This document shows positions 12,301-64,000 of a DNA stretch of 64,000 nt, piece by piece. Position 1 is the first letter of the stretch. Every line of letters begins with the position of its first letter. Under the pieces are notes generated by a model. It was not told the DNA's origin. It saw only the letters and a list, made by a program, of their open reading frames with translations, and did no database searches. This DNA comes from Trileptium ribeirensis (taxonomy: Eukaryota; Nematoda; Enoplea; Enoplida; Thoracostomopsidae): assembly GCA_030248225.1 (NCBI GenBank), contig JASANE010020315.1, forward strand, positions 22,465 to 86,464, given 5' to 3'. Both the position numbers and the translations under genes were made by a program.

Positions 12301-15300
12301 TTACGGTAACTCCTAAGATTTGCCAGACTAAGTCTAAGAATAACCTTTAGGCTTAGCATAAGGTTGTGTTAGTCTGGGAAAGGCCTGCCGTTATTTGTTT
12401 ATAAATTCACATACGCGCTTTTTTATTCCGTTTTTACAGATCGGGTGTAGTTATAAATATCTCCTGTTGTGATTTGGCGCTGTAATAGACACTATATCTA
12501 TTTTAAAATTTGGGTATGTACCACATGGTGTTTTATAAACATAAATGTTTTATTACATCTCGTAAAATATTTTCTCAATATATTGCTATAAATAAAATTT
12601 TATTTCGATACAGCTTTCTCGGAAACAAGGGTAGTAGCTAAATGGGGAACCGATTTCCCGTGCCACTACCTGTCATCCTACCTTGAAGTATAATAGAAAA
12701 GCGAAGTACACATTTTAGGTGGGGCATATGCATTTAAATTGTGTTTCACAAAACAAGTCTAATGCCCTCAGTGAAAAAATTTCTGGCTTCGCTCCTGGTT
12801 GCCATAACACATAACGTTATCCTGAGACACATACACCCCTGACAGATCCGGACACTCATGATATTTTGATTTGTTTCACACATGGTTGTAAAAAAATTAT
12901 TACATTATTTAGATTTAATACAACAAAATGCTAATGGCAACATTCCGACTAATAATAACTTCATCTAGAGCGTTTGAGTTATCTCAGTAGTTAATAGTGA
13001 ATATAAATGAAAATAATATAATCCTCCTTATTGTATGTTCCAGCAAGGTATGCTTACATGATAGGTGTCCATAGGTAATAGGGCCGGCGCTACAACCATA
13101 GGTGTTAACATCCCTAAGCCATGTTTACCCTGAGGCCTCGCGCAGCCATACCGCCATATGTGTGAAAAATTTTCCCCATCATCATCACAGGCGTGGAAAT
13201 CCTAAACAATTATGAGTAAAACTACAAAAATTTTAGAGAAAGGTAGGTAAAATATGGAACGTTATGAGGAAACATTTGGCATAATGCAGAAAATTTTAGT
13301 TACCCATCTGGGCAGCCGCTACGGTAACCATGTACCATCTAATCAAGAAGACCTTGAACAACAATGAGCGCATCAATACGTATTGAGTAAACAAGAAAAC
13401 AATTTTAAAACTCCACAATGACTGGAACATTAAGATATGTTGAACTTAGATAGTACAATTCTTAAAAGGTATTGTATTTTGTTGAAAACGTAAATTCCAT
13501 AATCTCAGCGTTAAAAACACTTTACATGTTGGAAAAACGCTGTATATACAACATAAAATGTATTATATTTAGACATATACTTAAGCATATTTTCAAACAA
13601 AATGTATAAATTTATTAACATATATTTTGAGTATACATGTGTTTCGAAAATTGAAAGTTAATATTTTGACATCATTTTTATCAAACATATGCATTTCATA
13701 ATATTTTTGACAGGCTATTTCAACTATTAGCGACGTGAAAATGGAATACAAGCCGAACAGCATGTGTAGTTAAAACTTCTAAGGACCCATACAACACTAT
13801 TTGAGAAGATTGTAACAAAATTTAACAGCTATGGTATAGTTTGTTTAAAAAGATATTGACGCGTAATTTTATTCTAGTCGCCAAATGTGATTTCCTTCGC
13901 ATCATAAAACGACAATTGTGTTTGCTTTTAAATAAAAAAACTTTTATGTCGTTTAGCAGCGTCTGACTAACCTAACAGGATAGGAAGGTGCAAGTAAGAG
14001 AACATCTAGAGTGATTCTGGAAGGGTAGGGAAGTTACTAGCAAGAACATACCCAAAAATTAAAAGTTAAAAGGTTTGGCTGGAGCTTTACGAACACGCCA
14101 CTAAAATGTCTGATAACAGAGCCCGTAACTAAAACTATAACTTTAAAAAGTTTCCACACTTAAAAATTCAGAACCTCGTAATCGAAAATTGAAAGTAGTA
14201 ATGGTTAAGGTTGTGAAGTGTCCAATCATGATGGCTATTGCAATGATTATTATGTCTTGGGAATTGGCATTAGCTAGCAAGCATAAAATCACTAATTGTC
14301 CAAGTTAGCGTCAGAAATACCGAGCTTAAAGATAATCTGAGTCTTAGTAATATGGCTCAGTTTCAAATTATAAAGCGTTAAAGGCGTTATACCCAGAACT
14401 GCAGATCCTGGCGAATATTTTAGTTTTATTGTCGAAATGTCAATAGTAAAGTTTTCATTAATTTCTATTTTGAGCAGTCTCCACATAGGTATCTGAATAT
14501 AAACCGTAACTTTATCACATAGCATAATTTTGTTTGGTATAAAGCAAAGGGAAGCCAATTTTAACGTAACATACTGCATTCAGTGAATCTGTTTATCAAC
14601 GTGGCTTTAAAAGACCATCTGGAACCAAGAACTATTTTCAACAATGCTTGCGACAATTGAAAGAAATGTTTTTATATAAAACTTGGACTCTTTCATAGAA
14701 TTCCACCAGCCCAAATTATGTCAATTTTTAAGATACAGCGTTAATTCTATTCGATTCCACTTGAGAGGCAGTTATATTTACTACAGTTTTTTCGGTTTTT
14801 GGGTTTTCAGCGATCTCCTTCTGCAAAGAGAATTTAGGAAAGAATCCAATAAGTCTGTAGTTTTATGTACCAACCGACTAGTCCTTACGAGCTAAGTCAA
14901 ATGGTGTAAAATCGATTTATAAATTTTTTTAATTTTCGAACTAGACAAAACACCACTAGTAACACAAAAAATCAAATACAATTTTTAGTCACAAAGACAG
15001 CCTATACGACCAATTTCTGAACCGCATAGCGGAGCTGAGTCGAATGGTACCAAAATTATTATTGTATCTTCGTAATTAACAAATTTTGGGCTGCCGGCCT
15101 TTCTATTAACGACTGATATCTTATTCATAAAACACGTACATGGCAAAATTTCGGCTGTAGCTGTCTAACCAAATAGCAGCTCAGCTTAAAAGGGAACAAA
15201 TGACGGTTGACAAGAAATGCATATTCCACTAAACAGCTAGATGGATGGATTACGGTGTGACCAATATTAATCCATCAAATTTTCGTAGAAAAAATCTTAG

Positions 15301-15575
15301 TTGAAATTATAATCCCAGTAATAAAATGCAGCACACATTGTCGCTTACAGAATATTTCATTTATTATAAAGCAATATGTATATGTAACAAAAAATTTAAA
15401 CAAAACATTTGTTTTTAGGTTTGACGTCAAACATGCAGATGGCACTTGTACTACTGTAAATTTCAAAGTTTTTTCTTCTTATTTTAACTCGTTTTATTGG
15501 AGGAAGAAATAACGACATTACGGCTTTATTACAATATTTCCTAAAAATTGAACTCGTTGCTTCCAATACTCTACT
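9400..15575. other. No gene seen; AT-rich DNA with small foldbacks
   Basis: No supported exon. Small inverted repeats occur at about 9790-9844 and at 12323-12331 with 12369-12377 (CCAGACTAA against TTAGTCTGG). A (TTTA)-rich low-complexity stretch covers about 11855-11945. Confidence 0.5.
15025..15090. repeat. Dispersed repeat, related copy at 30555-30630
   Basis: Shares GAGCTGAGTCGA, GGTACC and AAATTA, then TTAACAAATT, in the same order with 30555-30630. Family unknown. Confidence 0.5.
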
Positions 15576-15583
15576 GCTGATGT

Positions 15584-15693
15584 CAGGGCGGCGATTCCTA
15601 GAGAATAGTGGGGGTTGAGCATACTTTTTTAGTTCCCGGATCTGGATTTTAGGGGGATGCAGCCCCCTCATCTCCCCGGAATCGTCGCCCATG
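15584..15693. mobile_element. 110 bp hAT-type miniature element (MITE)
   Basis: The left end CAGGGCGGCGATTCC and the reverse complement of the right end, CATGGGCGACGATTCC, form imperfect terminal inverted repeats. Both sides carry the same 8 bp, GCTGATGT (15576-15583 and 15694-15701), the target duplication length of hAT transposases. There is no room for a transposase, so it must have been moved in trans. Confidence 0.88.
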
Positions 15694-15701
15694 GCTGATG
15701 T

Positions 15702-17806
15702 AATATTGTTATTCTACGATTTTATGTCGGTATTGGAAAGCGCAATTTGGATTTTTTTATTGAAATGTACACTGAGACCACACTAGCTATGCTCGTTCTA
15801 TTTTCTCTCGCTGCACGAGTAACTAGTTAATGGATGCTTGCTGTGAAATCAGTATACGCATAAGAAAGCATGATTTTCTTTGAATATGCGCTTTGTGGAC
15901 AATGACCGAAAACCGTTTAATTTAAATGCAGAAAGTGAATTTTGTCACCATTTGTCTAAACTATAGCATGCGTGATAAGTCTTTATTTACTGAAACTCTA
16001 CAGGCTCAAATGACAGTCTTGAAACTATTCTCAAAAACGTTCACCAATAGACGATTTAAGGCCAGGGATATGGCAAGTACCCAGCGGCTACTACCATGAA
16101 TCTTTCATAGGTTCCAAGCTTTGTTTAGACTCTTTTACAAACGTGTGTTGATGAAAAATAGTTGACGTTAGGTTACGTTTCTGAAAGCTTGTTCGAATCG
16201 TGTTCATCAACGTTCTTACTTGCAAAACAGATGTCAACAGCAGTTATATCCACTGAAACAATGCTAAATTGCTGTTATTGCTCCTATTGTCAATCGTTGA
16301 CCAGAATATGAAAGAGAAAGAAAGGGACATTTTTAAAAATGTTGGGTTTGAAAGACTCTACTTTATAGAGACTTAAAACCATCATTATTACACTGAGCGA
16401 TGATGATAATGACGATATGCGATCATAAAAGATATAATCATCTTTTCTTTTATCCAGTAAAGGTTCTGTGCGCTTAGAACCGCCGTTTTCTCTAAGTGTC
16501 AATTTTAAGAGATTCTCGCATTATTTTTGATGCCGCGTATCACCGATTCCGTACTATTATTATCGGCTTTTAGTGCATTTCATTATCAGGAGAGTGGTTG
16601 TTTTTCTCTATATGTGGTAAACTTATATACTCGCGTATTCAATGTAAAGAAATTTTACGTTTGTGAGATAAGGATAACGTGTTGGTCTAAAATACAGATG
16701 GTCCGAATTGAGGATAAACTATTTTGCTAATTGATATGTTAATATGTGCACTATTCACTACATGCAATCAATTTCTATAATTTAAATCAAGTTTGGCTTG
16801 CATTGTTAAGGTTGGAAGTTTCGTGAGTTTCTGCTATTAATCTGGGCGCTTATGGATCTTCACAATGGTATTAATCACCGAACAGTGTCCCAATGAAAGC
16901 AAAGTGTCGCTACTCGATCGGATATCATTTTAGTAAGAAATGGTATTTGCTTAGACATATTTTAAAAGTTAGTCTTAGGCTGCAATTACGCTCCAAATCA
17001 AATTCTTTGAAATTTTTTTGTCATTAACTTAAAGTCAAAAAAGCATTCCGCGATTTATTACAGTGTTACTTTGTCAATTTAGAAATTATCAGCTCACTAG
17101 CCATGAAATTTGACTCCATAATCGTTGTTTCAATGATGAAGAGCGATAGGTGTCAGCTAATGACAAATTAAGACTCAAATTAATTTAAAGAGCTTCATCA
17201 TAATGCTTCATCTTTAATTTGAACGCATAACTACTTAGCGTGAGAAAGGTCATGTAAGCTGAACCCCTGGAAATGATTGCAAAAGACCTAGCACTTTTTG
17301 GACTCTCGACTTTGGAATTTTTTATCTGGTTGTTTCTTCTAGCTGTAGTCAAATCTCTAACTCTGCTAGCTAATTTTATTTTCTACAAAATGCCCTATTT
17401 AGGTTCGGTTCTTATTCAAGCGTTATCCTACTTCGTCATTGATAAATCCGCGGGAGAGGGCGGTTATCCTTCGCATTAAAGAGTTCTTCTGTCTAATTGT
17501 TTCGAGAATAGGTTAGATTAAGAAATATACACGGCAACAACGGCGACCTCAGTACTTGATTTGCTTTGCCGGATTTATAATTACTAATTACGTAAACACG
17601 GTGTCGCAATATAGTGACTGAATATTAGCAACTTATCTTTTCGTTTAGCGCATGTTTGCAGTTTATAGCTGGTACATAAACATCTATTGAATCTTATGTT
17701 TTATATGCATTTGGACACATCCGCCAATATGTAAATCGATTTCGACTTCTATATAGCGATGTGACGCAAATCTGCTAATATATTTTGATCGTTTTTCGTT
17801 GTAAAA
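15702..17806. other. No gene seen
   Basis: AT-rich DNA. A 68-codon hydrophobic open frame at 17273-17479 has no homologue I recognise and is not called. Confidence 0.5.
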
Positions 17807-17932
17807 ATGGCTTTACTACACCGCAGTCTCTGCGCCCTGCCACGTTTTAGAATTCCATCTCAGTTCTTTTATCGGCCGCTGCAGCGATATTTTTCGGCTC
17901 TGATTGAACTAATATTATACACAGATAAATAA
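17807..17932 (+). CDS. Possible small ORF with mitochondrial-presequence-like N-terminus
   Basis: The frame is 41 codons, with start context AAAAATGG. Residues 1-31 are rich in Arg, Leu, Ser, Phe and Tyr, have no acidic residue, and include an RYFSA motif like a matrix-protease cleavage region (LQRYFSA). GC content and codon use are higher than in the flanks. After that it runs into AT-rich DNA and stops. It could be a first exon of a nested gene whose donor I cannot identify, the 5' end of a processed pseudogene, or chance. Confidence 0.22.
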   Translation: MALLHRSLCALPRFRIPSQFFYRPLQRYFSALIELILYTDK

Positions 17933-19150
17933 TTATTATTGCTATATTTTGTGATCATCTGGGCTTAACGAACGCACAATATGTAACGAACAGACACACA
18001 AATATACAAATGGATATTAATCCATACACATGCATTTATACATATTGACATACGAGCAACCTCGTATGTCTCCTTCAAGATTATATAAAATGGTTCAGCT
18101 GTTCGTAGCTACACAATATTAAGTCGAACTTTCCGCTTTTCTCGGCAAAATGCATCATGCTTAGCGTTATTGTACTAATTGGACGTTGGTACAGTTGTTC
18201 TTGGCGGTGGTTTTTGTAGTTTTATCATATGGTAGCAACAGCTTTAAGATGAGCTAAAACTATATTCGACAGGTATATTTAAAAATGTAGCTTCCATATT
18301 GGTCGTCGATAGGCTTTTCAGAATCGTTTGAACCCTCTGCTCTAAGCTGTTCTTTTTTAACGTTATAACGTACCGCCCCTCAGGGTTACTTGGGGGGTTT
18401 TTACTTTGCAACCATCATATTAATATGCTGATTTGCCTTTAACAAGTCGTGAATGCCCACCAGTCTAAATTTTGTGGTGACGCCTTAGTTTTACATAACG
18501 TGTTGTGGATGTATTTGTTCATTATTAACTTTGTTTATTAAACGTTAGAACGTAAACATAAACCGTTGCATACAGTCTGCATTCTCAGATTACGATACCA
18601 ATTTTATTTTAAATAATCATTTGTATTTTGACTCTGCAAACGCTGTATAGAGAAAATGCTGAAGAAGTTTACGTTGTATTACCATTTTAATATTATTATG
18701 CCTGGTGGAACACGTGAACATAATACACATCAGCGCTACTTATGGCTTCCAAGTTTAATGCACCTTCAATCCGTAGTAAACTACGCTATGGTAATTGTGT
18801 CAAATATAACATAATTAACGGAATACTAAATATGTATATAAACTAAATAATAATAAATTAACAATTTAGTGCAAAATATATATGCATATTATGCAAATTG
18901 TATTGCAAAATAGTACATGATCAAGAGAAATATATTTAAATTAAATTTTGTGTGGAAAATGAAGGCTTGATCAGGACACGTAATTAATCCATGGTGATTT
19001 GATTTACATTTGCTGCATGTGTGTGTCAAGATACAAATTTTGGACAGCTCAATTTTGCAACCACTTATTGCGATTACCATTGCTTTACAACTACGCTCGT
19101 AGTGTGTACTCGGCCAATCTGTATCTACACTTTTTCTGCTACAAATGGTA
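17933..19150. other. No gene seen
   Basis: AT-rich DNA with no supported exon, repeat or RNA gene. Confidence 0.5.
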
Positions 19151-19467
19151 AGCTCAAATTATTAATACCATGCCTTCATAACGGAAATGAGCATGAAGAT
19201 ACTTTTTGGGATGCTTAACGTTAGTCTTCATATAACTCGCATACATATTCGGCCTTATTTATTTAAGCTTAAATTATTTAATACCATTCCTGTATAACGG
19301 AAATGAGTATGAAGATACTTTTTTGAACGCTTAACGTTAGTCTTCATATATCTCGCATACATAGTCGGCCTTATTTATTTTAAGCTTAAATTATTAATAC
19401 CATTCCTACATAATGAAAATGAGTATGAAGGTTGGTCTTCATACATAGTCTGCCTTATATATTTAAG
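19151..19467. repeat. Tandem repeat, three copies of about 116 bp
   Basis: Copies start at 19151, 19266 and 19383 with AGCTYAAATTATT. They share TAATACCAT, ATAAYGGAAATGAG, ATGAAG and CGGCCTTAT. The third copy is internally deleted. Confidence 0.9.
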
Positions 19468-19869
19468 TTTTCACAGAGTTTAAATGCCCAAAATTTTATC
19501 ACGAGCCAGATATTAGCTTTTGTGGTTTATTCAGCCAAAGCTACTTGCCAAGTCCTTATTTTAGATTGCTTTTGATGAGCACCTTATGATAAAATTTGGT
19601 AAATCTCACGAAACACCAATGAAACGTGCCGAACCAAAAACATGGTAATCAGATAAGTTTAACATTATTGAAAACGTGCACGAATAAAATTGCGGATTTT
19701 ATTGATCATGAAAGCATTTACGCAAGACTTTGGGGAAGTGACCTACATTTTCCCATAATGGACTTTTATTTAGTAGAATTTTTCAAATTATCATTCCTTT
19801 TGTCAACGTCGATGTGTTCACACTCTTTCTAATTGCAACAATAACTGCTGTTCCGTAGTTTAACTTTTA

Positions 19870-20300
19870 TTAGATACGATTTATTTGATATTTTGGGATA
19901 TTATTAAATATCACTTCCAAATGATTAATATTTGAAATCGTTCAAATTATATAAGAATTGCATAAATGATGGCAAAACAATTGTGTAATTCTTCTACGAT
20001 TTAACTGATATTTTTTTGGATATTGCAAAATATTTCAAATGATCGAATTGTATAGAACAGTTTGCACAAATACCGGCATAACAATTGCGTAATTATGCTG
20101 CGTTTTATCTAATATTTTTGAAATATTACAAATTTATTATTTTATATTTAAATTGAAGAAAAATTACACAAATGCTGATATAACAATTGTGCAGTATTTA
20201 TAGGATTTATATAAGATATTGCACAATCTTATGGAAATTTGTCATGTCGCAGAAGGATTACACAAATGCCACAGCATTTGTGTCTTCTACGATTTTTTTA
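19870..20300. repeat. Degenerate tandem repeat, unit about 110-130 bp
   Basis: Phrases TACGATTTA, GATATTTT, GGATATT, ACAAATGC and AACAATTGTG recur in the same order about four times. A 9 bp hairpin (CACAAATGC against GCATTTGTG) lies at about 20261-20282. Confidence 0.55.
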
Positions 20301-20915
20301 TTTTATTTTTGGACATAATTCCATAGGATGTCAAATTGATCAAGTCTGGGTTGTACTTATAAAGCGGCTTACGAAAACCATTGAGTTATTCAGGAGCTGA
20401 TGCTCGGCTTGTTAAGGTACCTCCCAAAGGAAATGAACAACAAAATACATGCAGATGCTGCAAACCCAGTAAATACAGTTCACAATGTCAGCTGTCCACA
20501 GTTGCGGATAGTGGGCGTTAAAAGGATGGGACACGTCGTTATATATAGTAGCTCACCGGTGACCCTCATACTGTGGACCTGTGGATTCTTTAGGAAGCCA
20601 AAAAGGCTACATTCTAACACAACCGTTATTGCCGAGCTACACATTCAGCGTAGATAAAAGAAATATATACCCAATTATGTTGTTTATTTATTTGACTATT
20701 TGTTTGTTTGCTGATGATCACTTATTTACTTAAAATTTTATTGAACGATTTTAATGCAGTGGAGAGTGGTTTTATCTTATGATTTATGGGCAAATTAGTT
20801 TAAGCTAAAATAAAGGCTTTTACAGTAGTAATATCTTTTACAGTGACTTTTTCTTCTCAAAAGCTTTACCATACGCTCACTCTAGTTAGGTACTAACTGG
20901 TTTACCTTTTTTCAG
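20301..20915. other. Sequence just upstream of the first visible channel exon
   Basis: No PAS-domain coding is seen. An 85-codon open frame at 20400-20657 shares a short phrase (GATAGTGRGCGTTAA) with 31157-31171, which suggests a repeat rather than a gene. The polypyrimidine tract and acceptor of the exon at 20916 lie at about 20901-20915. Confidence 0.45.
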
Positions 20916-62582
<41,667 letters not shown>

Positions 62583-62912
62583 GTATGTTTTATTGTTACT
62601 TTGCTTTAAAGTTGGTGTGGAAGTAAAGGGCTGGCCACAAAACAAAACCGCAACAAACGACTTCGCTCAGAAAAGCGCATCCTTGCGCCGGAAAATACAG
62701 ACATACTGCTGTTCGGTCGTTAAACCAAAGCCAGCATTGAAACCAAATTTGGCGAACATTTTCTTCATAATAACACTGTAATAATGAACTAAATCACATC
62801 TGTTAACCTATTACTTCATGAATTAGTTTGCATTTTGACTAGCATTGAGAAGATTGTTCATGAGGAAATATATCAAGTCCAGTTCGATTGGCTTATATTA
62901 ATGCCTGCTATT

Positions 62913-63005
62913 ATGCGGAGTTCACGTTATAATGTCCCTCTGTTTGGAGCTTTTGTCCTCCTGTACTGGTAACCCTACCGTATAGACAGTCAGAGTGACA
63001 CCCAT
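62913..63005. repeat. Dispersed repeat, copy 2 (other copy 6086-6180)
   Basis: It carries GTTATAATGTCCCTCTG, GCTTTTGTCCTCCTGTACTG, ACCGTATAGACAGTC and AGTGACACCCATACT, parallel to 6086-6180. Confidence 0.7.
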
Positions 63006-63429
63006 ACTGGAAATCAATTTCCGATGATGTACGGCACCCCTAGCTACTACAGATTTTACAGTGTCGTGCACGCCCTTAGCTACCAATTTGGTGCGAATTT
63101 ACTGTAACGAACATTGTCTATAGCTAATGCGGTTCACTAATATGTGTAGTTTTTTCAAATTCTCGATATTTGTATATCTAGGCCATATGCACGTTCATGA
63201 AATAATGCCGCACACAGTCAATAAAACTGCAAGAAGACACGGTGTGCTTAACAGTGTTGTGCTGTGACAATACATCTAGGTAGCTACCTTTGAAAATTTT
63301 ATAAAAAACATGAGGGTGTTCTAGACACCCTGTTGTCGCCAGTGTGCCTGACACTGTGCGGTGTTATAGTTTCCAAATCTTCGGGACATTATTACGTGAA
63401 ACGCCGCAAAGCACTGAAAGATGGCGAGG

Positions 63430-63515
63430 CTGTTGTTGGAATTTTTAAGTCTCCTCACAACGTGAGCGAACAACAAAGCGTAGCCAAACGCATGCTAAAC
63501 AACAAACTGAGTTAA
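63430..63515 (-). mobile_element. SINE-like repeat, fragment on - strand
   Basis: The reverse complement reads GCTTTGTTGTTCGCTCACGT, TGTGAGGAGACTTAAAA, matching the head of the copies at 42731, 44852 and 52632. The overlapping 60-codon open frame is therefore not a gene. Confidence 0.6.
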
Positions 63516-63885
63516 TACACTGTTTCGTATTGCATTAACATGCTCAATATGTAACCATACGCGTCAATATGTAACCATGTGTGCTAAAGGATATACAAAC
63601 GATTTTTTTACCTTTTTTAAACGCCTACTGCATGAATTTATTTGCATTTCGACTAGCATAGAGCAAACTGACTTTGGCACAATGAATCGAACCTGGGTCG
63701 TTTGTCTTGTAGCCATAAGAATCGTACTATTAACTGTTATCGAGATGCTTAGCTTCGCTACTGATTTACTTAATACTTGGCACTAAAACCAACTACTGTT
63801 CTAAAGTAAGGCTTCCTAGTAGATAGAAAATGGCGGTTTTGCCCCCCCCTCCCGGTGGTGGTGAGTCATGTGTTGGGCATTACTC

Positions 63886-63965
63886 TTATTTATATGTATA
63901 TATGTATATAGGTATATATGTTTAGCATACACGCATATGTATAGATGTTTATTGTATATATAAAT
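63886..63965. repeat. (TATATG)n-like microsatellite region
   Basis: Alternating TATATGTATA units near the window end. Confidence 0.8.
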
Positions 63966-64000
63966 ACAGACATGCAAAGTAGTATAGTAGGAGGAATACG

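Noticed and set aside
1..20915. PAS-domain exons of the channel
   Set aside because: I looked for the conserved N-terminal ERG phrases on the + strand and saw none. They may lie upstream of the window, or this may be an isoform region with a short N-terminus.
63333..63515. 60-codon Lys-rich frame near the window end, considered as a further channel exon
   Set aside because: It overlaps a SINE-like copy on the other strand and has no acceptor or phase match to the 62582 donor.

Overview
This window looks like part of a nematode chromosome, from a species with a large, repeat-rich, AT-rich genome. The evidence is one recognisable host gene, read on the + strand in 13 small exons between 20916 and 62582. 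It encodes an ERG-type (Kv11, KCNH) voltage-gated potassium channel. Stretches such as [34 protein letters not shown] and [14 protein letters not shown] look closer to the nematode UNC-103 channel, as I remember it, than to vertebrate HERG or insect Seizure. Introns range from 262 bp to almost 11 kb, so this is not a compact genome of the Caenorhabditis type. An enoplean or mermithid-like worm would fit, but that is inference.

Layout. Positions 1-20915 hold no recognisable host gene. They carry a (ATT)n microsatellite, a 72-78 bp minisatellite, a GC-richer block open on both strands (4160-5060), a broken endonuclease fragment of a non-LTR retrotransposon on the - strand (6330-7013), a 110 bp hAT miniature element with an 8 bp target duplication (15584-15693), and tandem repeats near 19.2 and 20 kb. 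The PAS domain and start codon of the channel were not found and probably lie upstream of the window. From 20916 the channel runs S1, S2-S3, S4-S5, pore and S6, C-linker, cyclic-nucleotide-binding homology domain (CNBHD) and a long low-complexity tail. The coiled coil and stop codon were not found and probably lie beyond 64000. All exon phases join cleanly, including one non-canonical GC-AG intron (44017-44278).

The introns are full of mobile and repeated DNA. The main items are nine exact-length 53 bp repeats (24687-25163), a 215 bp tandem duplication (25947-26376), a 296 bp element with TAA target duplications (27409-27704), an apparently perfect 598 bp tandem duplication (33736-34931), and an internally deleted hAT transposon with a perfect 8 bp target duplication (35335-36743). 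There is also a dispersed tRNA-derived SINE-like family and a 5'-truncated RNase H-bearing non-LTR fragment (54460-55393) flanked by an unusually long, about 99 bp, target duplication. A degenerate 55-65 bp satellite array (about 59045-62360) has units that can fold into hairpins. It is interrupted by a 1.3 kb inverted-repeat element (60735-62033) that landed in the loop of one unit, with TTA on each side.

How it fits together: there is one neuronal or muscle ion-channel gene. Nearly everything else is selfish DNA, its decay products or tandem repeats accumulated in that gene's introns and 5' flank. I saw no bacterial-style operon, CRISPR array or convincing second protein-coding gene.
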